Translations under genes and position numbers: made by a program
Part shown: piece after piece, positions 1 to 8,945 of the stretch
Layout of the letters: each line of letters starts with the position of its first letter
Position numbering within the stretch: the first letter of the stretch is position 1
Assembly: GCF_012034205.1 (NCBI RefSeq)
Contig: NZ_JAATEM010000011.1
Coordinates: 114,222-178,221 of the forward strand
Reading direction: 5' to 3'
Origin: Streptomyces composti
Lineage (GTDB): Bacteria > Actinomycetota > Actinomycetes > Streptomycetales > Streptomycetaceae
DNA: 64,000 bases
Notes under the pieces: generated by a model
Told to the model about the DNA's origin: nothing
What the model saw: the letters and a program-made list of their open reading frames with translations, nothing else
Database searches by the model: none

Positions 1-225
1 CGCCGAGCGGTCCTTCCCCGACTGCGCCGCCCGGTCGTCCCTGCCGTAGAGCGCGGCCAGCGCCCCGTCCATCGCCGCGTCCCGTCCGGACAGCACATGC
101 CCCGTGCCGTCCGCCGCGCCCCCGCCGAGCACCAGCCGCCAGCGCCGCAGCCGCTCCTGCTCCGGGTCCGTCACCTCGGTCCCCATCCGTGCCTGCACCT
201 CCCCCGTCCGTTCCGTCCCCGTCAT
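1..225 (-). CDS. VWA-domain (CoxE-like) protein, N-terminal fragment
   Basis: Only the first 75 codons lie in the window; the gene runs off the left edge. The ATG at 225 overlaps the TGA of the upstream DUF5682 gene in an ATGA arrangement, so the two are probably translationally coupled. The visible part is a hydrophilic start (MTGTERTGEVQARMGTEV) followed by an Arg-rich stretch. No VWA motif is visible yet. The call rests on context: the order MoxR AAA+, DUF5682, VWA is a recurrent gene set in Streptomyces. The product would be expected to be the metal-binding VWA partner of the MoxR ATPase. It could be another family; the missing sequence would decide. Confidence 0.6.
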   Translation of the reverse strand, partial: MTGTERTGEVQARMGTEVTDPEQERLRRWRLVLGGGAADGTGHVLSGRDAAMDGALAALYGRDDRAAQSGKDRSA

Positions 226-2654
226 CCCGCCACCGCCGTTGCTCGGGCGTCCGCCGCCCGTCCGGCTCCGGCCGCGGTGTCCCCGTCCTGTCCCAGCAGC
301 AGCCGTACGACCGGCAGCACCGCGTCCGCCCGCGCCGCGTCGAGCTCGCCGGCGAAACCGGACACACCGGCGGCCGACGGGCTCCTCCGGCTGCCCGGGC
401 CGCTCCGGACCACGTCTCCGAGGGTGCGCCGCACGCCCGCCTCGTACACGGCGAACGTCCGGCGCAGCAGCGGCAGTACGTCCGTGAACGCCTCCGCCGG
501 AACCCCTGTGAGCCAGCGGTCGACCAGCCCCAGCAACCGCTCGTCGTGCACCAGGAGCAGCCCTCCCCCGGAGCCGCCGACGAAGCCCTCGATCCAGGCG
601 GCGGCGTCCGCCGGGGGTGTGCCGGGCGACAGCACCAGACCCATCAGCCGCGCCGCCTCCTCCTGCGCCAGCTCCCCGTCGTCCAGCAGCAGCCGCACCG
701 CGCGTCCGCGGACGACGCCGGGCACGGTGTCCCGGCCGGACAGAGTGCGCAGCACCGAGCACCAGCGGAACCGCAGGTCCGCGTGCCCGCGCTGTGCGGC
801 CTCCGCCAGGAGGCCCACCGCCCCGTGCACGGCGTCGAGATGGTGCCGCATCTCGTCGGCGGCGTCCGCGTCCAGCGCCGCGCAGGCCGGGGGCAGTCCG
901 ACGAAGATCCGCTCGGCGAGCCCGGCCGCCACCCCGGCCAGCGCCCCGGTGTCCGTGCCGCGCACGTCGCCGTAGCGCAGGGAACGGACCAGCGCGGGCA
1001 GGGCCTGCGCGAGACGGGCGACGTCGGAGTCGAGGGCCGCGCGGTCGGCGAGTACGCGCATCACGGTGGGCAGCGCGTCCGGCAGGCCGGCCAGCAGGCA
1101 GCGCTCGGCGAGCCCGGTGACATCGGCGAGGCCCGGTGCGGACACCGCGTCGGACTCCGCCTTGGCGGTCGCCGCGGTCCGTACCGTCGTGCCCCAGACG
1201 CCGGCCTCGGCGACCCGCACCGACAACTCCGGCTCCCAGCACAGCCGCCAGCTCTCCCGGAAGGTGCCCGTGCTCCCGCGCGACACCGCCGGCTCGCCCC
1301 AGGGGACGCCCAGCAGCCGCAGCCGGTGCAGCAGCCTGCTGCGGCCCGCGTCGGTCTCCTTGCGCAGGTCGAGCTCCAGCTCCCGTTCCCGTGCCTCCGG
1401 CTTGAGCCGCAGCCGGCGCTGGGCCCGTTCGAGGTCCCGCTGCAGCGGCACGGCGGGCGCGGCCGCGGGCACCCGGCCCAGTTCGTCGCCGACGACCAGC
1501 CGGTCGCGCACCAGCGCCAGCGGCACGTCCGAGCCCTCGCACATCACCGCGCGTACGGCGTCGGTGGTCTCGCCCAGCCCGGGCAGCGGCCGCCCGCGCA
1601 GCGCGGCGAGCGTCTCCGCCAGCCGCACCGCCTCGATCACATGGGCGGAGGAGACCAGTCGGTCCTCGGCCCGCAGCAGCCCCGCCACCTTGGTCATCCA
1701 GCGCTCCACCGGCCGGTCGCGGGCGGCGAAGAGATGCCCGTACCAGCCCGGCGAGTCGATCCCGGCGCCGTAGCCGCCGGCGCGGGCCAGTCTGCGGTTG
1801 GTCCAGGGCACCCAGGTCATGTCCGTCTTCACCTTCGGCAGCCCCTTCAGCAGGGCGCGGTCGGCGGTGACGGTGGACCGCTGCCGCAGTGCGGGCACGT
1901 GCCAGGCCCCGCACACCACGGCCACCGCGTCCCCGAACTCCCGCCGCGCGGCCCGCAGCTGAAGCCTCATGTACGCCTCACGCACCAGGTCGCGGTCGTG
2001 CCCCCCGCTCCCATGGGCCTCGCGCAGCGCCGTCATGGCCTCCTCGACCGCGGTGAACGGAGCGAGCGCGTCCCCCTCCCCCACGCCCCGGTGCTCGACG
2101 ACGTCCTCCCACCACCGCTCGGCGTCGTCGTACCCGGCGGTCTCGGCGAGCACCCCGAGCGGATCGATCCGCACACCGTCGGCCGGTCCGCCCTCCCCCG
2201 GGCCGGAGCCGCCACGGTCACCGCCGCTGCCCTCGTCACCCTCCTCGGGCCCGGCGCTCTCGTCCTGCCCGTGGGTCCCGTCCTGCCCCCGCTGCCAGGC
2301 CAGCGAGTGTGCGGCCAGCAGGTCGATGAAGCGGGCCGGGACCTCGTGCTCCAGGGCCCAGCGGATCGCGACCCACTCCGGGGAGAACTCCGCCAGCGGC
2401 CAGAACGCCGAGCGGCCGGGCTCGTCCACGGCATGGGCGAGCAGGGCGACCGGCGGTCGCATGTCCTCGTCGGCGGCCAGCGGGATCAGCGCGTCCGCCT
2501 CGGGCGGCCCCTCGATCAGCACCGCCGCCGGCCGGGCCTGGTCCAGCGCGGCCCGCACCGCCCGCGCCGACCCCGGCCCGTGGTGCCGCACACCCAGCAG
2601 CAGCGGCTGCGCGCTCAACCGGTCGCCGCCCGCCCGCTCCTCACGAGCCGTCAT
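222..2654 (-). CDS. DUF5682 family protein of a MoxR/VWA/SWIM gene set
   Basis: An 810-residue soluble protein, second gene of the minus-strand set. Its start overlaps the 3' end of the MoxR gene (2651) by four bases and its stop overlaps the VWA start, so three genes form one tightly coupled operon. Near the N-terminus it has GVRHHGPGS followed about 20 residues later by VLIEGPPEAD, and a GAWHVPAL segment about 240 residues further on. This spaced GxxHHG / EGP / GxxH pattern resembles the TraB/TIKI-EreA-like fold; that comparison is my inference. The large alpha-helical C-terminal part has no motif I recognise. No signal peptide or membrane segment is seen. The function is unknown; family members travel with MoxR ATPases and VWA proteins and have been discussed as components of NTP-dependent conflict or stress systems. 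Confidence 0.85.
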   Translation of the reverse strand: MTAREERAGGDRLSAQPLLLGVRHHGPGSARAVRAALDQARPAAVLIEGPPEADALIPLAADEDMRPPVALLAHAVDEPGRSAFWPLAEFSPEWVAIRWALEHEVPARFIDLLAAHSLAWQRGQDGTHGQDESAGPEEGDEGSGGDRGGSGPGEGGPADGVRIDPLGVLAETAGYDDAERWWEDVVEHRGVGEGDALAPFTAVEEAMTALREAHGSGGHDRDLVREAYMRLQLRAARREFGDAVAVVCGAWHVPALRQRSTVTADRALLKGLPKVKTDMTWVPWTNRRLARAGGYGAGIDSPGWYGHLFAARDRPVERWMTKVAGLLRAEDRLVSSAHVIEAVRLAETLAALRGRPLPGLGETTDAVRAVMCEGSDVPLALVRDRLVVGDELGRVPAAAPAVPLQRDLERAQRRLRLKPEARERELELDLRKETDAGRSRLLHRLRLLGVPWGEPAVSRGSTGTFRESWRLCWEPELSVRVAEAGVWGTTVRTAATAKAESDAVSAPGLADVTGLAERCLLAGLPDALPTVMRVLADRAALDSDVARLAQALPALVRSLRYGDVRGTDTGALAGVAAGLAERIFVGLPPACAALDADAADEMRHHLDAVHGAVGLLAEAAQRGHADLRFRWCSVLRTLSGRDTVPGVVRGRAVRLLLDDGELAQEEAARLMGLVLSPGTPPADAAAWIEGFVGGSGGGLLLVHDERLLGLVDRWLTGVPAEAFTDVLPLLRRTFAVYEAGVRRTLGDVVRSGPGSRRSPSAAGVSGFAGELDAARADAVLPVVRLLLGQDGDTAAGAGRAADARATAVAG

Positions 2655-3802
2655 GCACTGACCTCCCGGCAGGCCCGGTAGAAGTCGGCCCAGCCGTCCC
2701 GTTCGCGCACGACCGTCTCCAGGTACTCCTGCCAGATCACCCGGTCCGCCGCCGGATCGCGGACCACCGCGCCGAGAATGCCGGCCGCGACGTCCCCGGC
2801 CCGGAGCACGCCGTCGCCGAAGTGGGCGGCCAGCGCGAGGCCGTTGGTGACGACGGAGATCGCCTCGGCCGTGGACAGGGTGCCGCTGGGCGTCTTCAGC
2901 TTGGTGCGCCCGTCGACGGTGACGCCGTCCCGCAGCTCGCGGAAGACGGTGACCACACGGCGGATCTCGTCGACGCCGTCGGGCACGGCCGGCAGGTCGA
3001 GGGAACGGCCGATCTGATCCACCCGGCGCGAGACGATGTCGACCTCGGCCTCGGGCGTCTCGGGCAGCGGCAGCACCACGGTGTTGAAGCGCCGGCGCAG
3101 GGCGCTGGACAGATCGTTGACGCCGCGGTCACGGTCGTTGGCGGTGGCGATCAGGTTGAAGCCGCGGACCGCCTGGACCTCCTCGCCCAGCTCCGGTATC
3201 GGCAGCGTCTTCTCGGACAGGATCGTGATGAGCGTGTCCTGCACATCGGCGGGGATGCGGGTCAGCTCCTCGACGCGGGCCGTCATGCCCTGCGCCATGG
3301 CCCGCATCACCGGGCTGGGCACGAGGGCGTCGCGGCTGGGGCCGTGGGCGAGCAACTGGGCGTAGTTCCATCCGTAGCGGATGGCCTCCTCCGGGGTGCC
3401 GGCGGTGCCCTGCACCAGCAGGGTGGAGTCGCCGCTGACCGCCGCCGCCAGGTGTTCGGACACCCACGTCTTGGCGGTGCCGGGCACGCCGAGCAGCAGC
3501 AGCGCCCGGTCGGTGGCGAGGGTGGTGACGGCGACCTCGACGATGCGGCGGGGGCCCACGTACTTGGGCGTGATCACCGTGCCGTCGGGCAGGGTGCCGC
3601 CGAGCAGATAGGTGGCCACCGCCCACGGCGACAGCTTCCAGCGCGCCGGACGCGGGCGGTCGTCCTGAGCGGCCAGCGCGGCCAGTTCATGGGCGAAGGC
3701 GTCCTCGGCGTGCGGCCGCAGCGCCTGCCCCGCGCCCGCGGGTGCGGACACGGAGCCGTTCTCGCTCGGGTCGACGGACGTCGGTGCTACGGGCGCGGAC
3801 AT
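2651..3802 (-). CDS. MoxR-type AAA+ ATPase
   Basis: A 383-residue AAA+ ATPase of the MoxR/RavA type. The Walker A motif GVPGTAKT is at residues 105-112; a sensor-like segment NLIATANDRDRGVNDL and an arginine-rich segment SSALRRRF follow. MoxR ATPases generally act as chaperones or remodellers working with a VWA-domain partner, which here is two genes downstream. I chose the ATG at 3802 (MSAPVAPTSV) because GGAGGGGG lies about 8 nt upstream on the minus strand; a longer open frame to 3886 would run through the promoter. The first ~50 residues are disordered and Ala/Pro-rich. It is divergent from the SWIM gene across a promoter with PafBC-type sequences, so DNA damage may control it. Confidence 0.92.
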   Translation of the reverse strand: MSAPVAPTSVDPSENGSVSAPAGAGQALRPHAEDAFAHELAALAAQDDRPRPARWKLSPWAVATYLLGGTLPDGTVITPKYVGPRRIVEVAVTTLATDRALLLLGVPGTAKTWVSEHLAAAVSGDSTLLVQGTAGTPEEAIRYGWNYAQLLAHGPSRDALVPSPVMRAMAQGMTARVEELTRIPADVQDTLITILSEKTLPIPELGEEVQAVRGFNLIATANDRDRGVNDLSSALRRRFNTVVLPLPETPEAEVDIVSRRVDQIGRSLDLPAVPDGVDEIRRVVTVFRELRDGVTVDGRTKLKTPSGTLSTAEAISVVTNGLALAAHFGDGVLRAGDVAAGILGAVVRDPAADRVIWQEYLETVVRERDGWADFYRACREVSA

Positions 3803-3845
3803 GGCTGAGTCCCCCTCCAGCTCGGCCGGTTCGGATCTGCCATCA

Positions 3846-3868
3846 ACCGTGCACCACACCACTGACAA
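3846..3868 (-). promoter_or_regulatory. Putative PafBC (RecA-NDp) promoter of the MoxR operon
   Basis: Read on the minus strand: TTGTCAGTG (3868-3860), eight bases, then CACGGT (3851-3846). The upstream element is a perfect match to the actinobacterial RecA-NDp/PafBC element TTGTCRGTG. The -10 is imperfect: TAnnnT is expected and CAnnnT is present. The element is one arm of a 14-bp perfect inverted repeat (3857-3870 with 3903-3916). A start near 3838 would leave a leader of about 36 nt containing the Shine-Dalgarno of the MoxR gene. Confidence 0.6.
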
Positions 3869-3904
3869 TCGCTCCGACCTGCACAAACGCCGCCTCCAGG
3901 CGGA

Positions 3905-3927
3905 TTGTCAGTGGTGGGATCTAGTTT
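3905..3927 (+). promoter_or_regulatory. PafBC (RecA-NDp) promoter of the SWIM gene, leaderless
   Basis: TTGTCAGTG (3905-3913), exactly eight bases, then TAGTTT (3922-3927). This matches in full the TTGTCRGTG-N8-TAnnnT motif described for LexA-independent, PafBC-activated DNA-damage promoters in mycobacteria. The -10 is followed by seven bases and then the A of the ATG at 3935, so the predicted transcript starts at the start codon. The other arm of the inverted repeat faces the MoxR operon. Confidence 0.75.
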
Positions 3928-3934
3928 CGGGAGC

Positions 3935-5293
3935 ATGACTTCGCAGGGGGTCCGCTGGACCGCGGATCAGGTGCTGGCACTGGCGCCTGACACCGCGTCA
4001 CGCAAGGCGGGAAGCAGACTGGGCGCGGCCGGGCCGTGGACCGAGGCCGGCAGCTCCGGCGACGGCACGCTGTGGGGGCTGTGCAAGGGGAGCGGCAGAA
4101 CGCCGTACCGGACGGCGGTGGACCTCGCGGACGCCTCCGGGCCCGCGTACTCGTGCAGTTGCCCCAGCCGGAAGTTCCCGTGCAAGCACGCGCTCGGCCT
4201 GCTGCTGCTCTGGGCGGGCGAGGACGGCGCGGTGCCGCGGCGGGAAGCGCCCGAATGGGCGCGGGAGTGGATCGCGGGCCGGCGCGGGCGCGCGGAGAGC
4301 GCACGGGCGGCCGCCGGGACCTCCGGGGCTCCGGCCGGGTCCGCCGATCCGGAGGCGGCCGGGCGCAGGGCGCAGCGGCGGGCCGAGCGCGTCACCGCGG
4401 GTGCCACGGAGCTGGAGCAGCGGCTGGCGGACCTGCTGCGGGGCGGTCTGGCCTCCGCCGAGCAGGCCGGTTACGGGCTGTGGGAGGAGACGGGGGCCCG
4501 GATGGTCGACGCCCAGGCGCCGGGCCTCGCCGCGCGGGTGCGGGAGCTGGGGGCGATACCGGGGACGGGTCCTGGCTGGCCGGTGCGGCTGCTGGAGGAG
4601 TGCGCGCTGCTGCATCTGCTCGGCCAGGGCTGGCTGCACCGCGACCGGCTGCCGGAGGGCCTGGCGGCGACGGTCCGCGCCCGCGTGGGTCTGCCCGTGT
4701 CCGCGGAGGGCCCGCCGGTGCGCGACAGCTGGCTGGTCCTCGCCCAGTACGACACGGCGGACACGCGTCTGACGACCCGCCGCATCTGGCTGTACGGCAC
4801 CGAGTCGCGGCACACCGCGCTGGTGCTGTCCTACGGTGCCGCGGGCCGGGCGCCGGAGCTGGCGCTGCCGGTGGGGCTGGCCCTGGACGCGGAGCTGTCC
4901 GCGTACCCGGGCGCGGGGCAGCGGCGGGCGGCGCTGGGCGAGCGGTTCTCGGCGCCCGCACCCACCGCGGCGCGTCCCGCGGGGACGACGACGAGCGACG
5001 CCCTCGCCCGGTACGGCGAGGCGCTGCGCGACGACCCGTGGCTGGATGCGGTCCCGGTGACCCTGGACCGGGTGATACCGGCCCCGGACGGCGACTCCTG
5101 GCAGCTCGCCGACGCCGACGAGGACGCGGCCCTGCCCCTGACCCCGGCCGCCCGCTCCCGCCCCGGGCTGTGGCGGCTGGTGGCCCTGTCGGGCGGCGCC
5201 CCGGTCACGGTGTTCGGCGAGTGCGGCCACCAGGGATTCACTCCATTGGCGGCCTGGCCGCAGGGACCGGGCGAGGTGGTGCCGCTGTGCTGA
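3935..5293 (+). CDS. SWIM zinc-finger protein
   Basis: A 452-residue protein with a SWIM zinc finger near the N-terminus: C74-x-C76 then C83-x-H85 (CSCPSRKFPCKH), the CxC-Xn-CxH signature. SWIM domains bind DNA or protein; bacterial examples often sit beside MoxR/VWA or helicase systems. The rest is Ala/Arg-rich with no further motif I can name. The ATG at 3935 is chosen because a full PafBC-type promoter ends seven bases before it, which implies leaderless translation; a longer frame from 3905 would start inside the promoter. DUF5691 follows after 124 bp on the same strand. The role in the system is unknown; sensing or targeting DNA is an inference. Confidence 0.9.
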   Translation: MTSQGVRWTADQVLALAPDTASRKAGSRLGAAGPWTEAGSSGDGTLWGLCKGSGRTPYRTAVDLADASGPAYSCSCPSRKFPCKHALGLLLLWAGEDGAVPRREAPEWAREWIAGRRGRAESARAAAGTSGAPAGSADPEAAGRRAQRRAERVTAGATELEQRLADLLRGGLASAEQAGYGLWEETGARMVDAQAPGLAARVRELGAIPGTGPGWPVRLLEECALLHLLGQGWLHRDRLPEGLAATVRARVGLPVSAEGPPVRDSWLVLAQYDTADTRLTTRRIWLYGTESRHTALVLSYGAAGRAPELALPVGLALDAELSAYPGAGQRRAALGERFSAPAPTAARPAGTTTSDALARYGEALRDDPWLDAVPVTLDRVIPAPDGDSWQLADADEDAALPLTPAARSRPGLWRLVALSGGAPVTVFGECGHQGFTPLAAWPQGPGEVVPLC

Positions 5294-5417
5294 GCGGCCG
5301 GCGTCACCGCGGGTTCGGGGCCGCCCCGGGACCCGCGCACCCTTCGGACATCACGGGACACCAGGGGCAGCCGGCTCTCCGGCCGCCGCTCCGGGACGCC
5401 CGACGGAAAGGACGCTC

Positions 5418-7172
5418 ATGAGCAGGACGACAGCCGCCGCTCCGCCGGCACCGGACGCGGCCGCGGCACCGGCGGAATCCTGGGAAGAGCTCGTCACCAC
5501 GGCGCTGCTGGGCACGGACCGGCGCACGCCGCCCGGCTCCGCGCCCGGCACCGGCGCCCCGGTCGTACTGCTGGACGCGGCGGCCGCGGCCACCGTGCGG
5601 CGCCGGGCGGGCCTGCGGCCGGCCCGTGCGGCGGAGCGGCCCCGGCCCGCGGCCGAGGACCCGCGCCCGCCGCTGCCGGCCGCCGCGGCACGCAGACTGG
5701 CGATGCTGCTGACCGACCGCCGGGGCGGCTCCGCCACCGCGCGCCGGGGCACCGCACCGGACCTCATGGAGCTGCTGCCCCAGTGGCTGGCGGCCGCCAA
5801 CGCGCACGGCTACGCGCCACCGCCCGCGGTCCTGCCCGCGCTGCTCGACGCCGCCCGTGGCCGCACGGACCTGCGTCCGGCGGCCCTGCGGTTCGCCGGG
5901 CCGCGCGGGCTGTGGCTGGCCCGGCTCAACCCGGACTGGCGGTACGCCCTGCGGGCGACACCGGGCGGCGCCTCCGCCCCGCCGGACCCGTCCGATCCCG
6001 AGGCGGTACGGCGGCTGTGGCGGGAGGGCCTGTTCGCCGAACGCGTCGCCCTGCTCACCGCGCTGCGCTCCCGCACACCGGCCGCCGCCCGGGAACTCCT
6101 CGCGTCCACCTGGGCGACCGAACGGGCCGAGGACCGGCTGATGTTCCTGGACTCGCTGCGCAGCGGACTCGGCCCGGACGACGAGCCGTTCCTGGAGCAG
6201 GCCCTGGACGACCGCAGCCGCAATGTCCGGGCGACGGCCGCGGAGTTGCTCTCCGCGCTGCCCGGTTCGGCGCTCGCCGGGCGGATGGCGGTGCGGGCCG
6301 GAGCCTGTGTGGCCCTGGACCGCACGGGGGACGCTCCGGCGATCGTCGTCGAGGCGCCGCACGAGTGCGATGCGGGCATGCAGCGCGACGGTGTGGTGGC
6401 CAAGGCACCGGCGGGGCGGGGCGAACGGTCCTGGTGGCTGGGGCAGCTGGTGGAGGCGGCGCCGCTGGCCGCCTGGTCACGCCGGCTCGGCGGCCGGACG
6501 CCCGGCGAGATCGTGGCGCTGCCGGTGGCGGACGGCTGGCAGGGCGAGTTGCACGCGGCCTGGTGCCGGGCGGCGGTGCGTCAGCGGGACCCCGCCTGGG
6601 CGCGGGCGCTGCTCGGGGAGCCGTCCGCGCCGGAGGCCGGCGGTCCCGGCGCGGTGTCCCTGGCCGAACGCGCCGAGCTGCTGGCCACGCTGGACGCGGA
6701 GGAACGAGCCGCGTGGGTGGCCGGCTTCATCGAGAAGCACGGCCTGTCCGAGGCCTTCCAGCTGCTCGGGGTGTGCGCGGTCCCGTGGGCGGCACCGCTG
6801 GGGCGCGCGGTCGTCGACGCGCTCGACATCGCACGTGACGCAGGGAGTTACCCCTGGAGTTTCAGCGGGGTCATGGGCCTGGCCGAGCGCTGCCTGGACC
6901 CTGCCGAGGCGAGCCGTCTGGAGGCGCTGCTGGCGGTGCCGGACGAGCCGCAGGACGCCTCACCGGGCGCCGCCGGCTACTGGGCCGAGGCCTTCCAGCG
7001 CCTGGTCACCACTCTGCGCCTGCGCGCGGCGATGCTGCGGGAGCTGGCTCCGGCCGAGGACCGGGCCCCACCGGGGAATCCGGGCACACCCAGGTGCCCG
7101 GGCCCGGCCCAGGCCCAGGCCCAGCCCGAGCTCCGGATCCCGCCCGAGATCCGGACCCCGCCCGAGGACTGA
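5418..7172 (+). CDS. DUF5691 family protein
   Basis: A 584-residue protein. After a ~20-residue Ala/Pro-rich start it has WEELVTTALLGTDRR, the N-terminal signature I associate with DUF5691, which is commonly found directly after a SWIM gene in Streptomyces. The body is rich in short helices with Ala/Leu/Glu/Arg, including a DPSDPEAVRRLWREG segment and LLASTWATERAEDRLMFLD, suggesting an alpha-solenoid or HEAT-like scaffold (inference). The last ~40 residues are a low-complexity Pro/Gln tail with repeated PEIRxPPE. The Shine-Dalgarno GAAAGGA precedes the ATG. The function is unknown; it is probably expressed with the SWIM gene and works with the divergent MoxR operon. It ends convergently with the B12-binding gene. 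Confidence 0.88.
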   Translation: MSRTTAAAPPAPDAAAAPAESWEELVTTALLGTDRRTPPGSAPGTGAPVVLLDAAAAATVRRRAGLRPARAAERPRPAAEDPRPPLPAAAARRLAMLLTDRRGGSATARRGTAPDLMELLPQWLAAANAHGYAPPPAVLPALLDAARGRTDLRPAALRFAGPRGLWLARLNPDWRYALRATPGGASAPPDPSDPEAVRRLWREGLFAERVALLTALRSRTPAAARELLASTWATERAEDRLMFLDSLRSGLGPDDEPFLEQALDDRSRNVRATAAELLSALPGSALAGRMAVRAGACVALDRTGDAPAIVVEAPHECDAGMQRDGVVAKAPAGRGERSWWLGQLVEAAPLAAWSRRLGGRTPGEIVALPVADGWQGELHAAWCRAAVRQRDPAWARALLGEPSAPEAGGPGAVSLAERAELLATLDAEERAAWVAGFIEKHGLSEAFQLLGVCAVPWAAPLGRAVVDALDIARDAGSYPWSFSGVMGLAERCLDPAEASRLEALLAVPDEPQDASPGAAGYWAEAFQRLVTTLRLRAAMLRELAPAEDRAPPGNPGTPRCPGPAQAQAQPELRIPPEIRTPPED

Positions 7173-7227
7173 GCCCTCCCGCGCGCTCCGGGGCCGCCGT
7201 CCGCTCACCCGGGTGCCCGCGGTGCCC

Positions 7228-7644
<417 letters not shown>

Positions 7645-8078
7645 CACTGCCTCCATGAAGCGACTACATCCATCCGTACCGACAAGTACCGCACACATCG
7701 GTCAAGGCGTACACATCGCGCACGTCCGGAGTCCCCGGTCCGAGCCGGCCGGGGAAGTGAACGAACGTTATCTCCAGCATCGCGCAACCGGCAGTTTCGC
7801 GGTGCAGACCGAGGGGGAAATCACACGGTGGGACACGTTCGCCGCGCAGCGTTCCCCGCCGAGCCGCCCGAGGTTCGTCCGGTCCGCGCCCCGCGTGCCC
7901 GTGCGGCACAGGGGCATCAGTGGGAACATGCGCATAAGGGATCCGCGACGAGGTCGCCGTACCGCCGCGCTCGGTCCGCGCGCCGTACGCGAGCGCCGGC
8001 GACCGCTTTCGCCGCGATTTCCCATGAGGGCACACGGGGGACAGGGCTGTCCTTCGCGTGCCGACAGGAGGTCGGCCC

Positions 8079-8945
8079 ATGAAGGTCACCCAGGCAGCTC
8101 TTCCCCTTCTCCCGCTCTGCCGGCGTCTGCTGCCGAGTCGCCTGGCCGGGCTCTCCCTGGCACTGCTGAAGGCCACCGCCCTCGAGCTCGCGATCCTCGC
8201 GGGCCATCTGCTGCTCTATCCCGCCGGGATCATCCAGGAGCGCCGCACCCCGGCCCCCGCCCTCCCCGAAGGGGGCGGCGCCGCCCAGCTGCCGACCGAG
8301 GCCAAGCCACCGGTGGTGCTGCTGCACGGCTTCATCGACAACCGCTCCGTGTTCGTGCTGCTGCGCCGCAGCCTGGCGCAGCACGGCAGGCAGCAGGTCG
8401 AGTCGCTGAACTATTCGCCGCTCACCTGCGACATCCGCAGTGCGGCCGAGCTGCTCGGCCGGCACATAGAGGAGGTGTGCGAGCGCACGGGCCACAGCCA
8501 GGTCGACGTGGTCGGGCACAGTCTGGGCGGCCTGATAGCGCGGTACTACGTGCAGCGGCTCGGCGGTGACTCCCGGGTACGGACGGTGGTCACCCTCGGC
8601 ACCCCGCACGCCGGCACCCGCGTGGCGCCCCTGGCCAACGCGCACCCCATCGTGCGCCAGATGCGCCCGGGCTCGCCGGTCCTCGGGGAACTGCGCCTGC
8701 CCGCCCCCGGCTGCCGCACCCGCTTCTACGCCTTCTGGAGCGACCTCGACCACATCATGGACCCGCTGGAGGCGGCCTGCATCGACCATCCGGACCTGAT
8801 CGCGGAGAACATCCGGGTGAGCGGCGTGGGTCATCTCGCCCTGCCCGTGCACCCGGCGGTGGCGACCGCGATACGGCAGGCCCTGGACACGGCCCACCCC
8901 GGAGAGCCGGCCTCCGGCCACGCGGGCGGCCTCACCGTCGCCTGA
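8079..8945 (+). CDS. Lipase / alpha-beta hydrolase
   Basis: A 288-residue alpha/beta hydrolase. The nucleophile elbow is GHSLGG (VDVVGHSLGGLIARYYV), with the oxyanion segment VVLLHGFIDNRSVF upstream. A C-terminal GVGHLALPVHP supplies the catalytic His, and an Asp in the WSDLDHIMDP region is plausible. The N-terminus has a hydrophobic stretch (ALELAILAGHLLLYPAGI) that could be a membrane anchor rather than a cleavable signal. The start at 8079 is supported by AGGAGGT about 9 nt upstream; an in-frame ATG at 8058 would overlap that ribosome binding site. The family acts on acylglycerols or similar esters; the real substrate cannot be read from sequence. It stands alone, with the M23 peptidase 355 bp downstream. 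Confidence 0.88.
   Translation: MKVTQAALPLLPLCRRLLPSRLAGLSLALLKATALELAILAGHLLLYPAGIIQERRTPAPALPEGGGAAQLPTEAKPPVVLLHGFIDNRSVFVLLRRSLAQHGRQQVESLNYSPLTCDIRSAAELLGRHIEEVCERTGHSQVDVVGHSLGGLIARYYVQRLGGDSRVRTVVTLGTPHAGTRVAPLANAHPIVRQMRPGSPVLGELRLPAPGCRTRFYAFWSDLDHIMDPLEAACIDHPDLIAENIRVSGVGHLALPVHPAVATAIRQALDTAHPGEPASGHAGGLTVA

Noticed and set aside
189..2681. Plus-strand open frame of ~830 codons opposite DUF5682
   Set aside because: High-GC antisense frame; Arg/Pro/Gln-rich with no family motif, while the minus strand has a coherent operon with stop-start overlaps.
3857..3916. Inverted repeat read as a terminator hairpin
   Set aside because: The arms are 32 bases apart, lie between divergent starts, and contain promoter elements in the correct orientation.
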